Below are positions 1 to 6,347 of a DNA stretch of 8,727 bases, in pieces. The notes below the pieces were generated by a model. The model was not told the origin of the DNA and ran no database searches. It worked only from the letters and a program-made list of their open reading frames with translations. How positions within the stretch are numbered: position 1 is the stretch's first letter; the number at the start of each line of letters is the position of its first letter. Both the position numbers and the translations under genes were made by a program. The stretch is taken from assembly GCA_016789625.1 (NCBI GenBank), contig JAEUQS010000069.1, positions 1 through 8,727 on the forward strand. Reading direction: 5' to 3'. The stretch comes from Acidobacteriota bacterium. GTDB lineage: Bacteria; Acidobacteriota; Thermoanaerobaculia; UBA5066.

Positions 1-2295
1 CGTCGCGACCGCGGCCGGCCGGGCACCGACGGTCGCGGTGATGGCCGTGGGCGTCACGTTCGTGACCGTCGCGGCCGTGCCCGCGAGCGTCACCGTGGCT
101 CCGGCCTGGAAGCCCGAACCCGATATCGTGATCGTCCGGCCGCCCACCGTCGACGCGCACGACGGCGCCACGTTCGAGACCGTCGGCGCGGGCGAACCGC
201 CCGAGAACGGCAGCACCACGAGCGTGGCCGAACGGGCCGGGAGCGTCAGCGTCGCGGCTCCCGCGACGAAGGGCGCCGAGCCGGCGGCCCCGATGCGGTT
301 CGAGGGATCGAAGCGGTAGAGGTTTCCCGCGGCCGTCGGGCCGCCCGTGATCGAGACGTTCGCTTCCTTCACCGAGGTCGCCTTGTTGAAGAGCAGGAGG
401 AAGAGCTTCGTCGTGCCCCGCACCGCGTACGACCCTACGGCGTCGACGTCCGACGTCGTCGCGAGGACGCTCTCGCCGAGGACCTTCGCGCCGGCGCCGT
501 CGTAGTTCAGGAAGAGCTTGAACGCGTCTTCCACGCGCGTGTTGGCGTCGGGCGACACCCAGCGCGTCGCGAGGTCCACGCCCTCGCGGCCGAACACCGC
601 GAGCACCTCGGCCTGCGCGAGCGCGGAGCTGGGGCCGGCGTCGTTGCCCCAGGAGTACTCGGTGATGGCGAGCTTCGTGCCGGGCGCGCGGGCCGCGATC
701 CACTCCCTGGCCCGCGGGATGAGGCGCACGGCGTTGGGGATCCAGGACTCGTCCTGGTAGGAGGGGTCGTAGAGGCTCTTGATGCTGCGGAGGCGGAGCG
801 CGGCGGTGGCCGCGCTCTCGTCGTCCGACAGCGCCACGCCGTTCGCCTGCGGGTAGTAGTGGAGGTCCAGCCAGTCGACGAGCTTCAGGCCCGTCTGCTG
901 CTGGTGCTCGGTGACCTTCTTGAGATACCACTCGACGAGGGGCAGCCCCTCGTGCGCCGTGCGATCGGGCCCGCTCACGCAGTTCTGCGGGGTGACGTCG
1001 GCGGCCGAGGTGAAGAGGTCGCACCAGCCCCAGGTGACGGGGCCCATCACCTGCGCCGCGGGATCCTGCTGCTTGATGGCCGTCGCATAGGCCACCGTCC
1101 GCGTCCACAGCTCGTCGTACGTCACGGGCGCGGGATGCACGTCGCGGTGCGTCGAGTTCCAGAGCATCACCTCGTTGTCGAGCGCGTAAAGGCGCACGCC
1201 GCCGTTCGCCGCGTTGCCCACGCGAGCGGCGAGGTGCTGCATCCAGGCCGTGACGAACGCAGGCCCGATGACGCGGGAGGTGTCGAGCGGGTCGTTGCCC
1301 ACGATGGGCGTGCCGTTGGCGGCGATGCCGTTGCCGGCGTCGGGCTGGCACCAGGGAGCGCCGCCCGTGCGCGTGCATTCCGTTTCCGTCTGGGCGCCGT
1401 AGTCGTGAACGGAGAAGCCCCAGCGGCGCTGGCGGTCGATGGGCGTCCAGCCGATGGTGGGAATCGTGAGCAACGTTTCGCCGCCGGAGGCCTTGGTGTC
1501 GTCCACGAAGCGGTCGGCCGAGGAGTTGTTCGGCAGGTCGCTCGGGTCGGGGTTGTCGCGCTCGACGTTGTAGAAGAACCAGTCGCTCGCGGTGTTGGCG
1601 ATGTCGTGCTCCCACGAATAGCGCGTGGTGGAGTTGCCGCCCCAGCGCCGCACGGGCCAGTGCATCGCATTCGCCTGAGCGGTCGTTCCGAAGTTGACGC
1701 CGTAGATGCGCGGGTCGATCGCGCGGCGGTTCGCGCTGGGGTTCACCGAGATGGTCACGCTCGTGGGCGGAGGCGGCAGGCCCGTCCGCTCGATCCACCG
1801 CATGTCGTCCACGTACACGACGCTCTGGTTGCCGCCCGTGTCGTCCTGGAGCCACACGCCGTCGAGGATTCCGGCGGTCACGCCGAGCGTCGCGAACGGC
1901 ACGTGGACGAGGCCCCACGAGCCCGCGGGGATCCCGCCCGGGAGAAGGCTCGCCACGGTGGCGCTCCCGGCCACGTTCCCGGCGATGAGGAGCGCGACGC
2001 GCACGGCCTGGCCTCCGCCCCCGCCGCCCCGGACCCAGAAGTCCACGGCCTCGTACTGCGCGACGTCGATGCCCGAGTCCCGATGGAAGTAGAGAGCCTG
2101 CCAGGAGTCGGGCTCGAAGGACGCGGCGGCAGCGCCCGTGCGCACCACGGAGGTCTGGCTCAGGGAGTGCGTCGCCCAGCTCCAGTCCACGTGCCCGTTC
2201 TGGAGCCCGTCGTCGTAGACCACGAGGTCCGCGCCGGAGAGCTTCGGAGAAGCCGCGAGAAGGGCCAACGCGAGGACGGCGGGGCGCAGGTTCAT
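1..2295 (-). CDS. Secreted GH44 family glycoside hydrolase (endoglucanase/xyloglucanase type), C-terminus cut by window edge
   Basis: This frame is open for 765 codons from ATG (2295-2293) to the left edge without a stop, so the gene is partial. Residues 1-22 are a Sec signal peptide (MNLRPAVLALALLAAS, likely cleaved after LSGA). Residues about 24-170 form a Gly/aromatic-rich beta domain resembling a galactose-binding or CBM fold (WQALYFHRDSG; YVDDMRW). A PPPP linker follows. Residues about 185-605 match the GH44 TIM barrel: IYGVNFG (197-203), RRWGGNSTTRYSWEHD (216-231), LLTIPTIGW (275-283), ALDNE (371-375, E375 as likely acid/base) and ITEYSWG (544-550, E546 as likely nucleophile). The usual GH44 C-terminal beta-sandwich covers about 605-697, and an IPT/TIG domain begins near 704. 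GH44 enzymes cut beta-1,4-glucans and xyloglucan. Here the enzyme would be exported and act on plant-type polysaccharide. No clear Shine-Dalgarno precedes the ATG; the start was chosen because the signal peptide begins there. The family call is firm; the exact substrate is inference. Confidence 0.93.
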   Translation of the reverse strand, partial: MNLRPAVLALALLAASPKLSGADLVVYDDGLQNGHVDWSWATHSLSQTSVVRTGAAAASFEPDSWQALYFHRDSGIDVAQYEAVDFWVRGGGGGGQAVRVALLIAGNVAGSATVASLLPGGIPAGSWGLVHVPFATLGVTAGILDGVWLQDDTGGNQSVVYVDDMRWIERTGLPPPPTSVTISVNPSANRRAIDPRIYGVNFGTTAQANAMHWPVRRWGGNSTTRYSWEHDIANTASDWFFYNVERDNPDPSDLPNNSSADRFVDDTKASGGETLLTIPTIGWTPIDRQRRWGFSVHDYGAQTETECTRTGGAPWCQPDAGNGIAANGTPIVGNDPLDTSRVIGPAFVTAWMQHLAARVGNAANGGVRLYALDNEVMLWNSTHRDVHPAPVTYDELWTRTVAYATAIKQQDPAAQVMGPVTWGWCDLFTSAADVTPQNCVSGPDRTAHEGLPLVEWYLKKVTEHQQQTGLKLVDWLDLHYYPQANGVALSDDESAATAALRLRSIKSLYDPSYQDESWIPNAVRLIPRAREWIAARAPGTKLAITEYSWGNDAGPSSALAQAEVLAVFGREGVDLATRWVSPDANTRVEDAFKLFLNYDGAGAKVLGESVLATTSDVDAVGSYAVRGTTKLFLLLFNKATSVKEANVSITGGPTAAGNLYRFDPSNRIGAAGSAPFVAGAATLTLPARSATLVVLPFSGGSPAPTVSNVAPSCASTVGGRTITISGSGFQAGATVTLAGTAATVTNVTPTAITATVGARPAAVAT

Positions 2296-2343
2296 GTGGC
2301 CGCCACTGTGGACCCGGCTCCCCGGCGAAGCAATCGACCCGAG

Positions 2344-2384
2344 GTCGAGCCGGAGTCGAGGCCAATCCTCGACGAGGGTCGAGG
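2344..2384. promoter_or_regulatory. Cluster of GTCGAG boxes in the divergent intergenic region (operator candidate)
   Basis: The 138-bp gap between the divergent GH44 and His-rich genes (2296-2433) contains GTCGAG at 2344, 2355 and 2378, and its inverse CTCGAC at 2368. GTCGAGG (2355-2361), a 5-nt spacer and CCTCGAC (2367-2373) form a perfect 7-bp dyad. CCTCGAC and the next GTCGAGG (2378-2384) form a second dyad with a 4-nt gap. The direct repeats are offset by 11 and 23 bp, close to one and two helical turns, so they would lie on one DNA face. This is what a cooperative operator would look like. The regulator is unknown, and the boxes could serve either gene or both. The rest of the gap shows no other clear element apart from a weak -10. 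Confidence 0.4.
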
Positions 2385-2419
2385 CCGACTGAGGTGGTCC
2401 GAACGCCGGCGCCCCTTCG

Positions 2420-2425
2420 TACACT
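2420..2425 (+). promoter_or_regulatory. Possible -10 element (TACACT) for a leaderless transcript of the His-rich gene
   Basis: TACACT matches the TATAAT consensus at four of six positions and ends 8 nt before the GTG start at 2434, so transcription would begin almost at the start codon. This fits the absence of any Shine-Dalgarno before that GTG. No convincing -35 is present at the right spacing, so an activator at the upstream boxes may be needed. Weak evidence. Confidence 0.22.
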
Positions 2426-2433
2426 CTCCCGCC

Positions 2434-2928
2434 GTGACCCAAAACCTGAAGAGCCGGGGGGCCTTCCTCGCGCTCCTCTACGCGTTCATCGCCGTGGGCC
2501 TTCCCGTGCTGCACCTCGCGCGGCACAAGGACGACCACGTGCACGAGGGCGCGGGGATGAAGCGCCTCTTCGCGACAGCAGTGAGCGCGGCGTCCTTCGG
2601 CGCCGCGGCGGGAGAGGCCACGCCTCACGTCCACGCCGACGGCAGCTCGCACGCGCCCCGCGAGCGCCTCGCGCTCTCGCGGGTACTCGAGGTCCTCGTT
2701 CCCTCGCGGGCGCCGCACGGGCACGGCGACGGCGGCGCAGCCCACTTCGCCGAGGCGCTCGGCGACGGCTCGAGCCCGGACCTGCCTCTCTTCGAACGGC
2801 ACGCATTCGTCACCCGTTTCGCGTTTCTCGAATCCTCGGCCTCGACCCTCTCCCCGCCCCGCGGGCCTCCCGCGGACCGCGGTCCCCCGGCGCGCGCTTT
2901 CGAGACGGCTCCCGCAACCGTCCTCTGA
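2434..2928 (+). CDS. Small histidine-rich membrane-anchored protein preceding the TonB receptor
   Basis: The protein is 164 residues from GTG 2434. Residues about 9-28 form one hydrophobic segment (GAFLALLYAFIAVGLPVLHL), likely an uncleaved anchor or signal. It is followed by clusters of histidine: HLARHKDDHVHEG (27-39), PHVHADGSSH (64-73) and PHGHGDGGAAHF (94-105), with 11 His in total. The C-terminal part (138-158) is Pro/Arg-rich. No catalytic motif is visible. Small His-rich exported proteins of this layout (DUF2946-like proteins are a comparison) occur next to TonB receptors and are thought to handle divalent metals; a periplasmic or inner-membrane metal-binding partner is therefore an inference. 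It lies 40 bp upstream of the receptor on the same strand, so co-transcription is likely. The frame stays open far upstream only as the antisense of GH44. An internal ATG at 2557 (MKRLFATAVSAA, preceded by a G-rich stretch) is an alternative start but would discard the hydrophobic segment and first His cluster. Confidence 0.68.
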   Translation: MTQNLKSRGAFLALLYAFIAVGLPVLHLARHKDDHVHEGAGMKRLFATAVSAASFGAAAGEATPHVHADGSSHAPRERLALSRVLEVLVPSRAPHGHGDGGAAHFAEALGDGSSPDLPLFERHAFVTRFAFLESSASTLSPPRGPPADRGPPARAFETAPATVL

Positions 2929-2946
2929 GCGCGCCGCGCGGCGCGC
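2929..2946. repeat. Perfect 18-bp GC palindrome between the His-rich gene and the TonB receptor
   Basis: GCGCGCCGCGCGGCGCGC starts on the base after the TGA of the His-rich gene. In RNA it can form a 7-bp GC stem with a GCGC loop. No U-tract follows, so it is not a classical intrinsic terminator. It could slow ribosomes or polymerase, stabilise the upstream message, or be chance in GC-rich DNA. Confidence 0.4.
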
Positions 2947-2968
2947 GCGATCGAAAGAAAGGCGCACC

Positions 2969-5299
2969 GTGCTCATCGAGAGAAAGCCAGCCCTCCTCGG
3001 GCTGATCCTCAGCATCGCCCTCCAGGCGAGGGCTGCAGAACCCACCCTTTCCGGCCGGGTCGTGGACGACGGCGGCCGAGGCCTCCCCGGCGTCTCCGTC
3101 GAGGCCCGCCGCGGCTCTTTCAGCGGCCGCACGACGACGGGCGCGGAAGGCACGTTCCGTCTCGCGGGCCTCGCGGCCGGGACCTACCAGGTCACGTTCC
3201 GGCTGCCCAACTTCGCGTCCTCGGTGCGGCGCGCGGTCGTCCTGGCCGATGGCGCGAGCGTCACCCTGGAGCAGACCCTGCGCCTCGCCGCGAACGCCGA
3301 CGTCGTGGTGACGGGCCGCCGCACGTTCACGAACCTGGCCGACCTCACCGACTCGGCCGATCTCGTGGGCGTGGCCGACTCGGCCACCGAGGGCGTCGTC
3401 ACGCCCCGGCAGCTCGAGGAGCGGCCCATCCTCCGCACGGGCGAGCTCCTCGAAACGGTGCCCGGCCTCGCGACGAGCCAGCACTCCGGCGAAGGCAAGG
3501 CCAACCAGTACTACCTCCGCGGCTTCAACCTCGACCACGGCACCGACCTCGCCACGTTCGTCGCGGGAGTTCCGGTGAACCTGCCCACGCACGGCCACGG
3601 CCAGGGCTATACCGATATCGCGTTCCTGATCCCGGAGCTCGTCTCGGGCATCCAGTATCGCAAGGGCCCGTACTTCGCCGACGAGGGCAACTTCTCGGCG
3701 GCGGGGGCCGTGCACGTGAACCTCGCGAACGTCCTCGAGCAGGGCGTCGCGCGCCTCGAGGCCGGCGGCAACGGCTTCCGCCGCGGGGTGTTCGCCGTCT
3801 CGCCGAGGGCCTTCGGCGGCACGCTCCTCCTCGCGGGCGAGGGGTTCCACAACGACGGCCCCTGGGAGCGGAAGGACGACTACCGGCGCTTCAACGGGCT
3901 CGCCCGCTACTCCAGGGAATCTGGCGCCTCCGCCTTCTCGTTCACGCTCCAGGGCTACGACGGCCGCTGGAACGCCACCGACCAGGTCCCTGGGCGGGCG
4001 ATCGAGTCGGGCCTCATCGACCGGTTCGGCACGCTCGACGCCTCGAACGGGGGAACGTCGAGCCGGTATTCGGCCTCGTTCGACTGGCAGCGGAGCGGCG
4101 ATTCCACTCTCACCCGCGTCTCGGCCTACGGGCTCTCCTACGACCTGAATCTCTTCTCGAACTTCACGTACTTCCTGGACGATCCCGTGAACGGCGATCA
4201 GTTCGAGCAGGAAGACAAGCGCGTCGTCACGGGACTCAAGGCGTCGCATCGCATGCTGTTCGAGCTTCTCGGGAAGCCCGTCGACCTCACGCTCGGCCTC
4301 GACACACGGAACGACAACATCGCCGCGGTGGGTCTCTACCGCACGCGCCAGCGGGAGCGCCTCGAGACCGTGCGTGCCGACCGCGTGGTCCAGACCTCGG
4401 GAGCTCTGTACGCGCAAGGCGCGGTGGCGCTGACCGAAAAGCTGCGCGCGACCCTGGGCCTTCGGGCCGACGTCTTCCGCTTCCGGGTGACGAGCTTCTC
4501 CAACGCAGCCAACTCGGGCCGGGACACGGACGGCCTCGTGAGCCCGAAGGCCGGCTTCGTGCTCGGGCCCTTCGCGAAAACGGAGATCTACCTGAACGGC
4601 GGATACGGCTACCACTCCAACGACGCGCGCGGCACCACGATCACCGTGGACCCCACCTCGGGCGAGCCGGTCTCCCGCGTCGACCCTCTCGTGAGGGCGC
4701 GGGGCGCCGAGCTCGGCGTTCGCACCACGGCGATTCCCGGTGTCCAGATCACCGCAGCGCTCTGGGGGCTCTCGCTGGACTCCGAGCTCCTCTTCGTGGG
4801 CGACGCGGGCACCACCGAGGCCAGCCGTCCCAGCCGTCGGCAGGGCGTGGAGATCGCGACGTACTGGGCGCCCTTCCGCGGGCTCACGCTGGACGCCGAC
4901 CTCGCGGTCTCCGCGGCACGCTTCACCGACGACGACCCGGCGGGAAACCGGATCCCGGGCGCCGTGGAGCGCGTGATCTCCGCCGGCGCGACCTACGACG
5001 ACCCGAGCGGGCTCTTCGGCGGGTTGCGCCTCAGGCACATCGGCCCGCGGGCGCTCGTCGAGGACGACTCCGTGAGGACCCGGTCGTCCACCGTGCTCAA
5101 CGTCCAGGCCGGCTACACGTTCCTGGGCCGTTTCCGGCTCGCGCTCGAGCTCCTGAACGCGCTGAACGAGCGCTCGAGCGACATCGACTACCACTATGTC
5201 TCCCGTCTTCCCGGCGAGCCGGAAGAAGGTGTGGAGGACGTCCACACGCACCCCTTCGAGACGCGCTCCGTGAGGGCGAGCCTCACCCTCAGGTTTTGA
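2969..5299 (+). CDS. TonB-dependent outer-membrane receptor with N-terminal carboxypeptidase-regulatory-like domain
   Basis: The protein is 776 residues from GTG 2969, with an AAAGAAAGG ribosome-binding site ending 6 nt upstream. Residues 1-22 are a signal peptide (LLGLILSIALQARA|AEP). Residues 25-105 are a CarboxypepD_reg-like beta-sandwich (LSGRVVDDGGRGLPGVSVEA; GTYQVTF). DVVVTG (111-116) looks like a TonB box. The plug covers about 120-250, with QYYLRGFNLDHGTD (180-193), THGHGQGYTD (207-216) and IPELVSGIQYRKGPY (221-235). The rest is the 22-strand-type barrel, ending in the usual terminal aromatic (RASLTLRF). Length and order are complete for the family. Such receptors import scarce substrates across the outer membrane using TonB/ExbBD energy. 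The substrate is unknown: the THGHGQGYTD subgroup is widespread without, to my knowledge, a settled ligand. The adjacent His-rich protein and the receptor's own His motifs (THGHG; VHTHPFE near the C-terminus) point to a metal or metal chelate, by inference. Confidence 0.93.
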   Translation: MLIERKPALLGLILSIALQARAAEPTLSGRVVDDGGRGLPGVSVEARRGSFSGRTTTGAEGTFRLAGLAAGTYQVTFRLPNFASSVRRAVVLADGASVTLEQTLRLAANADVVVTGRRTFTNLADLTDSADLVGVADSATEGVVTPRQLEERPILRTGELLETVPGLATSQHSGEGKANQYYLRGFNLDHGTDLATFVAGVPVNLPTHGHGQGYTDIAFLIPELVSGIQYRKGPYFADEGNFSAAGAVHVNLANVLEQGVARLEAGGNGFRRGVFAVSPRAFGGTLLLAGEGFHNDGPWERKDDYRRFNGLARYSRESGASAFSFTLQGYDGRWNATDQVPGRAIESGLIDRFGTLDASNGGTSSRYSASFDWQRSGDSTLTRVSAYGLSYDLNLFSNFTYFLDDPVNGDQFEQEDKRVVTGLKASHRMLFELLGKPVDLTLGLDTRNDNIAAVGLYRTRQRERLETVRADRVVQTSGALYAQGAVALTEKLRATLGLRADVFRFRVTSFSNAANSGRDTDGLVSPKAGFVLGPFAKTEIYLNGGYGYHSNDARGTTITVDPTSGEPVSRVDPLVRARGAELGVRTTAIPGVQITAALWGLSLDSELLFVGDAGTTEASRPSRRQGVEIATYWAPFRGLTLDADLAVSAARFTDDDPAGNRIPGAVERVISAGATYDDPSGLFGGLRLRHIGPRALVEDDSVRTRSSTVLNVQAGYTFLGRFRLALELLNALNERSSDIDYHYVSRLPGEPEEGVEDVHTHPFETRSVRASLTLRF

Positions 5300-5312
5300 G
5301 ATAGTCCCGCCC

Positions 5313-6062
5313 ATGGAACCCACCGAGCGTTTCAGCGGCAAGGTCGACGCCTACGAGAAGCACCGCCCGGGCTACCCGCCCGGGCTCTACGCCACGCTGC
5401 GGGACGGTGGGCTGCGTCCGGAGCACGCCATCGCCGACATCGGCTCGGGGACCGGGATCTCGTCCAAGGTGTTCCTGGACGAGGGCCACGACGTGTGGGC
5501 CGTCGAGCCCAACGCCGCCATGCGGGCCGCGGCCGAACGAACCCTCGGCAGAGACCCGAAGTTCCACTCCATAGACGGCAAGGCCGAAGCCACGGGCCTC
5601 CCGGACGCGTCCGTCGACTGGGTCGTGGCGGGGCAGGCCTTTCACTGGTTCGACCTCGGCCCCACCCGCCTGGAGCTGCAAAGGATCCTCCGGCCCGGCG
5701 GCGTCGTCGCCGTGTTCTGGAACGTGCGCACCACGGACACCGCGTTCCTGGCGGGCTACGAGGCGCTCCTCCTCGAGTACCAGACGGACTATTCCTCGAT
5801 CCGCCACGAGAACGCCGAGCAGCGGGTCGCCGGCTTCCTGGGCGTTCCGAGCGTCGCGTGGCACATCCTGCCGTGGGAGCGGAAGCTCCCGCTCGACGGG
5901 CTCCACGGTCTGCTGGCTTCCGTGTCGTATGTGGTGCCGCCCGGAGACCCGCGCCACGGCGTCATGCTCAGCGACCTCGACGCGCTCTTCGCCGAGCACC
6001 AGGTCGACGGCACCGTGACGATCCACTACGAGACCCGGCTCGCCTTTTCGCCCCTGGTCTGA
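5313..6062 (+). CDS. Class I SAM-dependent methyltransferase (Methyltransf_11-like)
   Basis: The protein is 249 residues from ATG 5313, 13 nt after the receptor stop, so it is probably translated from the same message, although no strong Shine-Dalgarno is seen. It has the Rossmann-type SAM-binding signature: motif I ADIGSGTGIS (41-50), the acidic end of beta-2 at VEPN (64-67), GQAFHWFD (107-114, motif IV region) and RILRPGGVVAVFWN (124-137, motif VI). The N-terminal FSGKVDAYEKHRPGYP is typical of this large group of small-molecule methyltransferases. It has no signal peptide, so it is cytoplasmic. The substrate cannot be told from sequence. Position after the receptor could mean modification of an imported ligand or mere operon hitch-hiking. 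The next gene is separated by about 285 nt carrying its own promoter signals, so the operon probably ends here. Confidence 0.88.
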   Translation: MEPTERFSGKVDAYEKHRPGYPPGLYATLRDGGLRPEHAIADIGSGTGISSKVFLDEGHDVWAVEPNAAMRAAAERTLGRDPKFHSIDGKAEATGLPDASVDWVVAGQAFHWFDLGPTRLELQRILRPGGVVAVFWNVRTTDTAFLAGYEALLLEYQTDYSSIRHENAEQRVAGFLGVPSVAWHILPWERKLPLDGLHGLLASVSYVVPPGDPRHGVMLSDLDALFAEHQVDGTVTIHYETRLAFSPLV

Positions 6063-6079
6063 AGACTTGCGCCCTCACG

Positions 6080-6095
6080 CGTGACACGAGTCACA
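6080..6095. promoter_or_regulatory. CRP/FNR-like dyad (CGTGA-N6-TCACA)
   Basis: CGTGACACGAGTCACA differs from the CRP consensus TGTGA-N6-TCACA at one arm position. Its inner part GTGAC-ACGA-GTCAC is a perfect 5-bp dyad. It ends 5 bp upstream of the -35 TGGACA, where an activator could contact polymerase. With the predicted start near 6136 the centre lies at about -48.5, which is not one of the classical CRP positions (-41.5, -61.5). The identity of the binding regulator is inference. Confidence 0.4.
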
Positions 6096-6100
6096 CCGAA

Positions 6101-6129
6101 TGGACAGGCTCGGGGATCGCCTGTATGGT
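6101..6129 (+). promoter_or_regulatory. Sigma70-type promoter TGGACA-N17-TATGGT for the cell-wall module
   Basis: The -35 TGGACA (6101-6106) matches TTGACA at five of six positions. The spacer is exactly 17 nt, and the -10 TATGGT (6124-6129) matches at four of six. Predicted transcription starts near 6136, giving a 5' leader of about 210 nt before the transglycosylase ATG. A 6-bp inverted repeat ACAGGC/GCCTGT (6104-6109, 6119-6124) overlaps the promoter and could be an operator. Confidence 0.5.
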
Positions 6130-6135
6130 CTTTCG

Positions 6136-6347
6136 TGGCTGGGGAGCCGGGCAAGGCCCGTCCCCGGAACCCGGGAACCGCTGGAACCCATTCAGGAGCC
6201 CCTTGCGGGCGGACCGAAGGGGCAAGCCCGTCGCGTACAGCGCGAGATCGCGGAGCCCGGAAACGACTTGGGACTCCGCACAGAATGCGGTTTCCCGGTG
6301 ATCCGTTCTCGCCGGCGAAGGCCCGCGGGTCGCCCCATTGGAGAAAC
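6136..6347 (+). ncRNA. Structured 5' leader of the transglycosylase gene, possible cis-regulatory RNA of unknown class
   Basis: This stretch has no convincing gene but is dense in complementary arms. Hairpin A: GGGGA (6141-6145) and CGGGC (6148-6152) pair with GCCCG (6156-6160) and TCCCC (6161-6165). Hairpin B: GCCCCTT (6198-6204) pairs with AAGGGGC (6217-6223). The loop of B contains CGGGC (6206-6210), which can pair with GCCCG (6226-6230), giving a pseudoknot or an alternative fold. Hairpin C: TCGCG/CGCGA (6231-6245). Element D: CGGA (6251-6254) and CCCGGAAAC (6256-6264, one mismatch) pair with GTTTCCCGG (6290-6298) and TCCG (6302-6305), enclosing CCGCA/TGCGG (6276-6290). A GGAGA ribosome site (6340-6344) precedes the ATG. 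I could not match it to a riboswitch class I know. GC-rich DNA forms hairpins readily, so covariation is needed. Confidence 0.35.

Noticed and set aside
38..319. Small plus-strand frame near the left edge
   Set aside because: It is antisense to the C-terminal beta-sandwich and TIG region of the GH44 gene and has no features of its own.
859..2433. Plus-strand open frame of over 500 codons running into the His-rich gene
   Set aside because: It is the antisense of the GH44 gene. The translation is Arg/Val/His-rich without domain features, while the minus strand gives a textbook GH44. Only the part from GTG 2434 is kept as a gene. An automated caller could wrongly fuse the two.
2810..5341. 843-residue minus-strand open frame
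   Set aside because: It lies opposite the complete TonB receptor and gives a low-complexity Arg/Glu/Val-rich product with no recognisable domain. This is a common shadow in GC-rich genes.
5289..6026. Minus-strand frame opposite the methyltransferase
   Set aside because: The product has no motif, whereas the plus strand has all SAM-binding motifs.
6213..6227. ACCGAAGGGGCAAGC resembles part of the glycine riboswitch core
   Set aside because: The partner elements of that class (CUCUCAGG-type and GGACAGAG-type segments) are absent, and the downstream gene is not glycine-related.
6092..6230. Partial likeness to the c-di-AMP (ydaO) riboswitch (ACCGAAT, GGAACC and similar short matches)
   Set aside because: The diagnostic GGGGUGAAU-like and CAGCUAAC segments are not present in the right order. 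The early matches also lie upstream of the predicted transcription start. Only an unknown structured leader is claimed.
6223..6305. Possible c-di-GMP (GEMM) aptamer around GGGGCAAGCC
   Set aside because: The conserved GACGCAAAGCC-type strand and the P2 stem next to the GGGCAAACC segment do not line up.
6081..6347. N-terminal extension of the transglycosylase to ATG 6081
   Set aside because: The extra 89 residues look non-coding (Arg/Gly/Pro-rich, no signal peptide). The stretch contains promoter and structured-leader signals, and a good ribosome site precedes ATG 6348.
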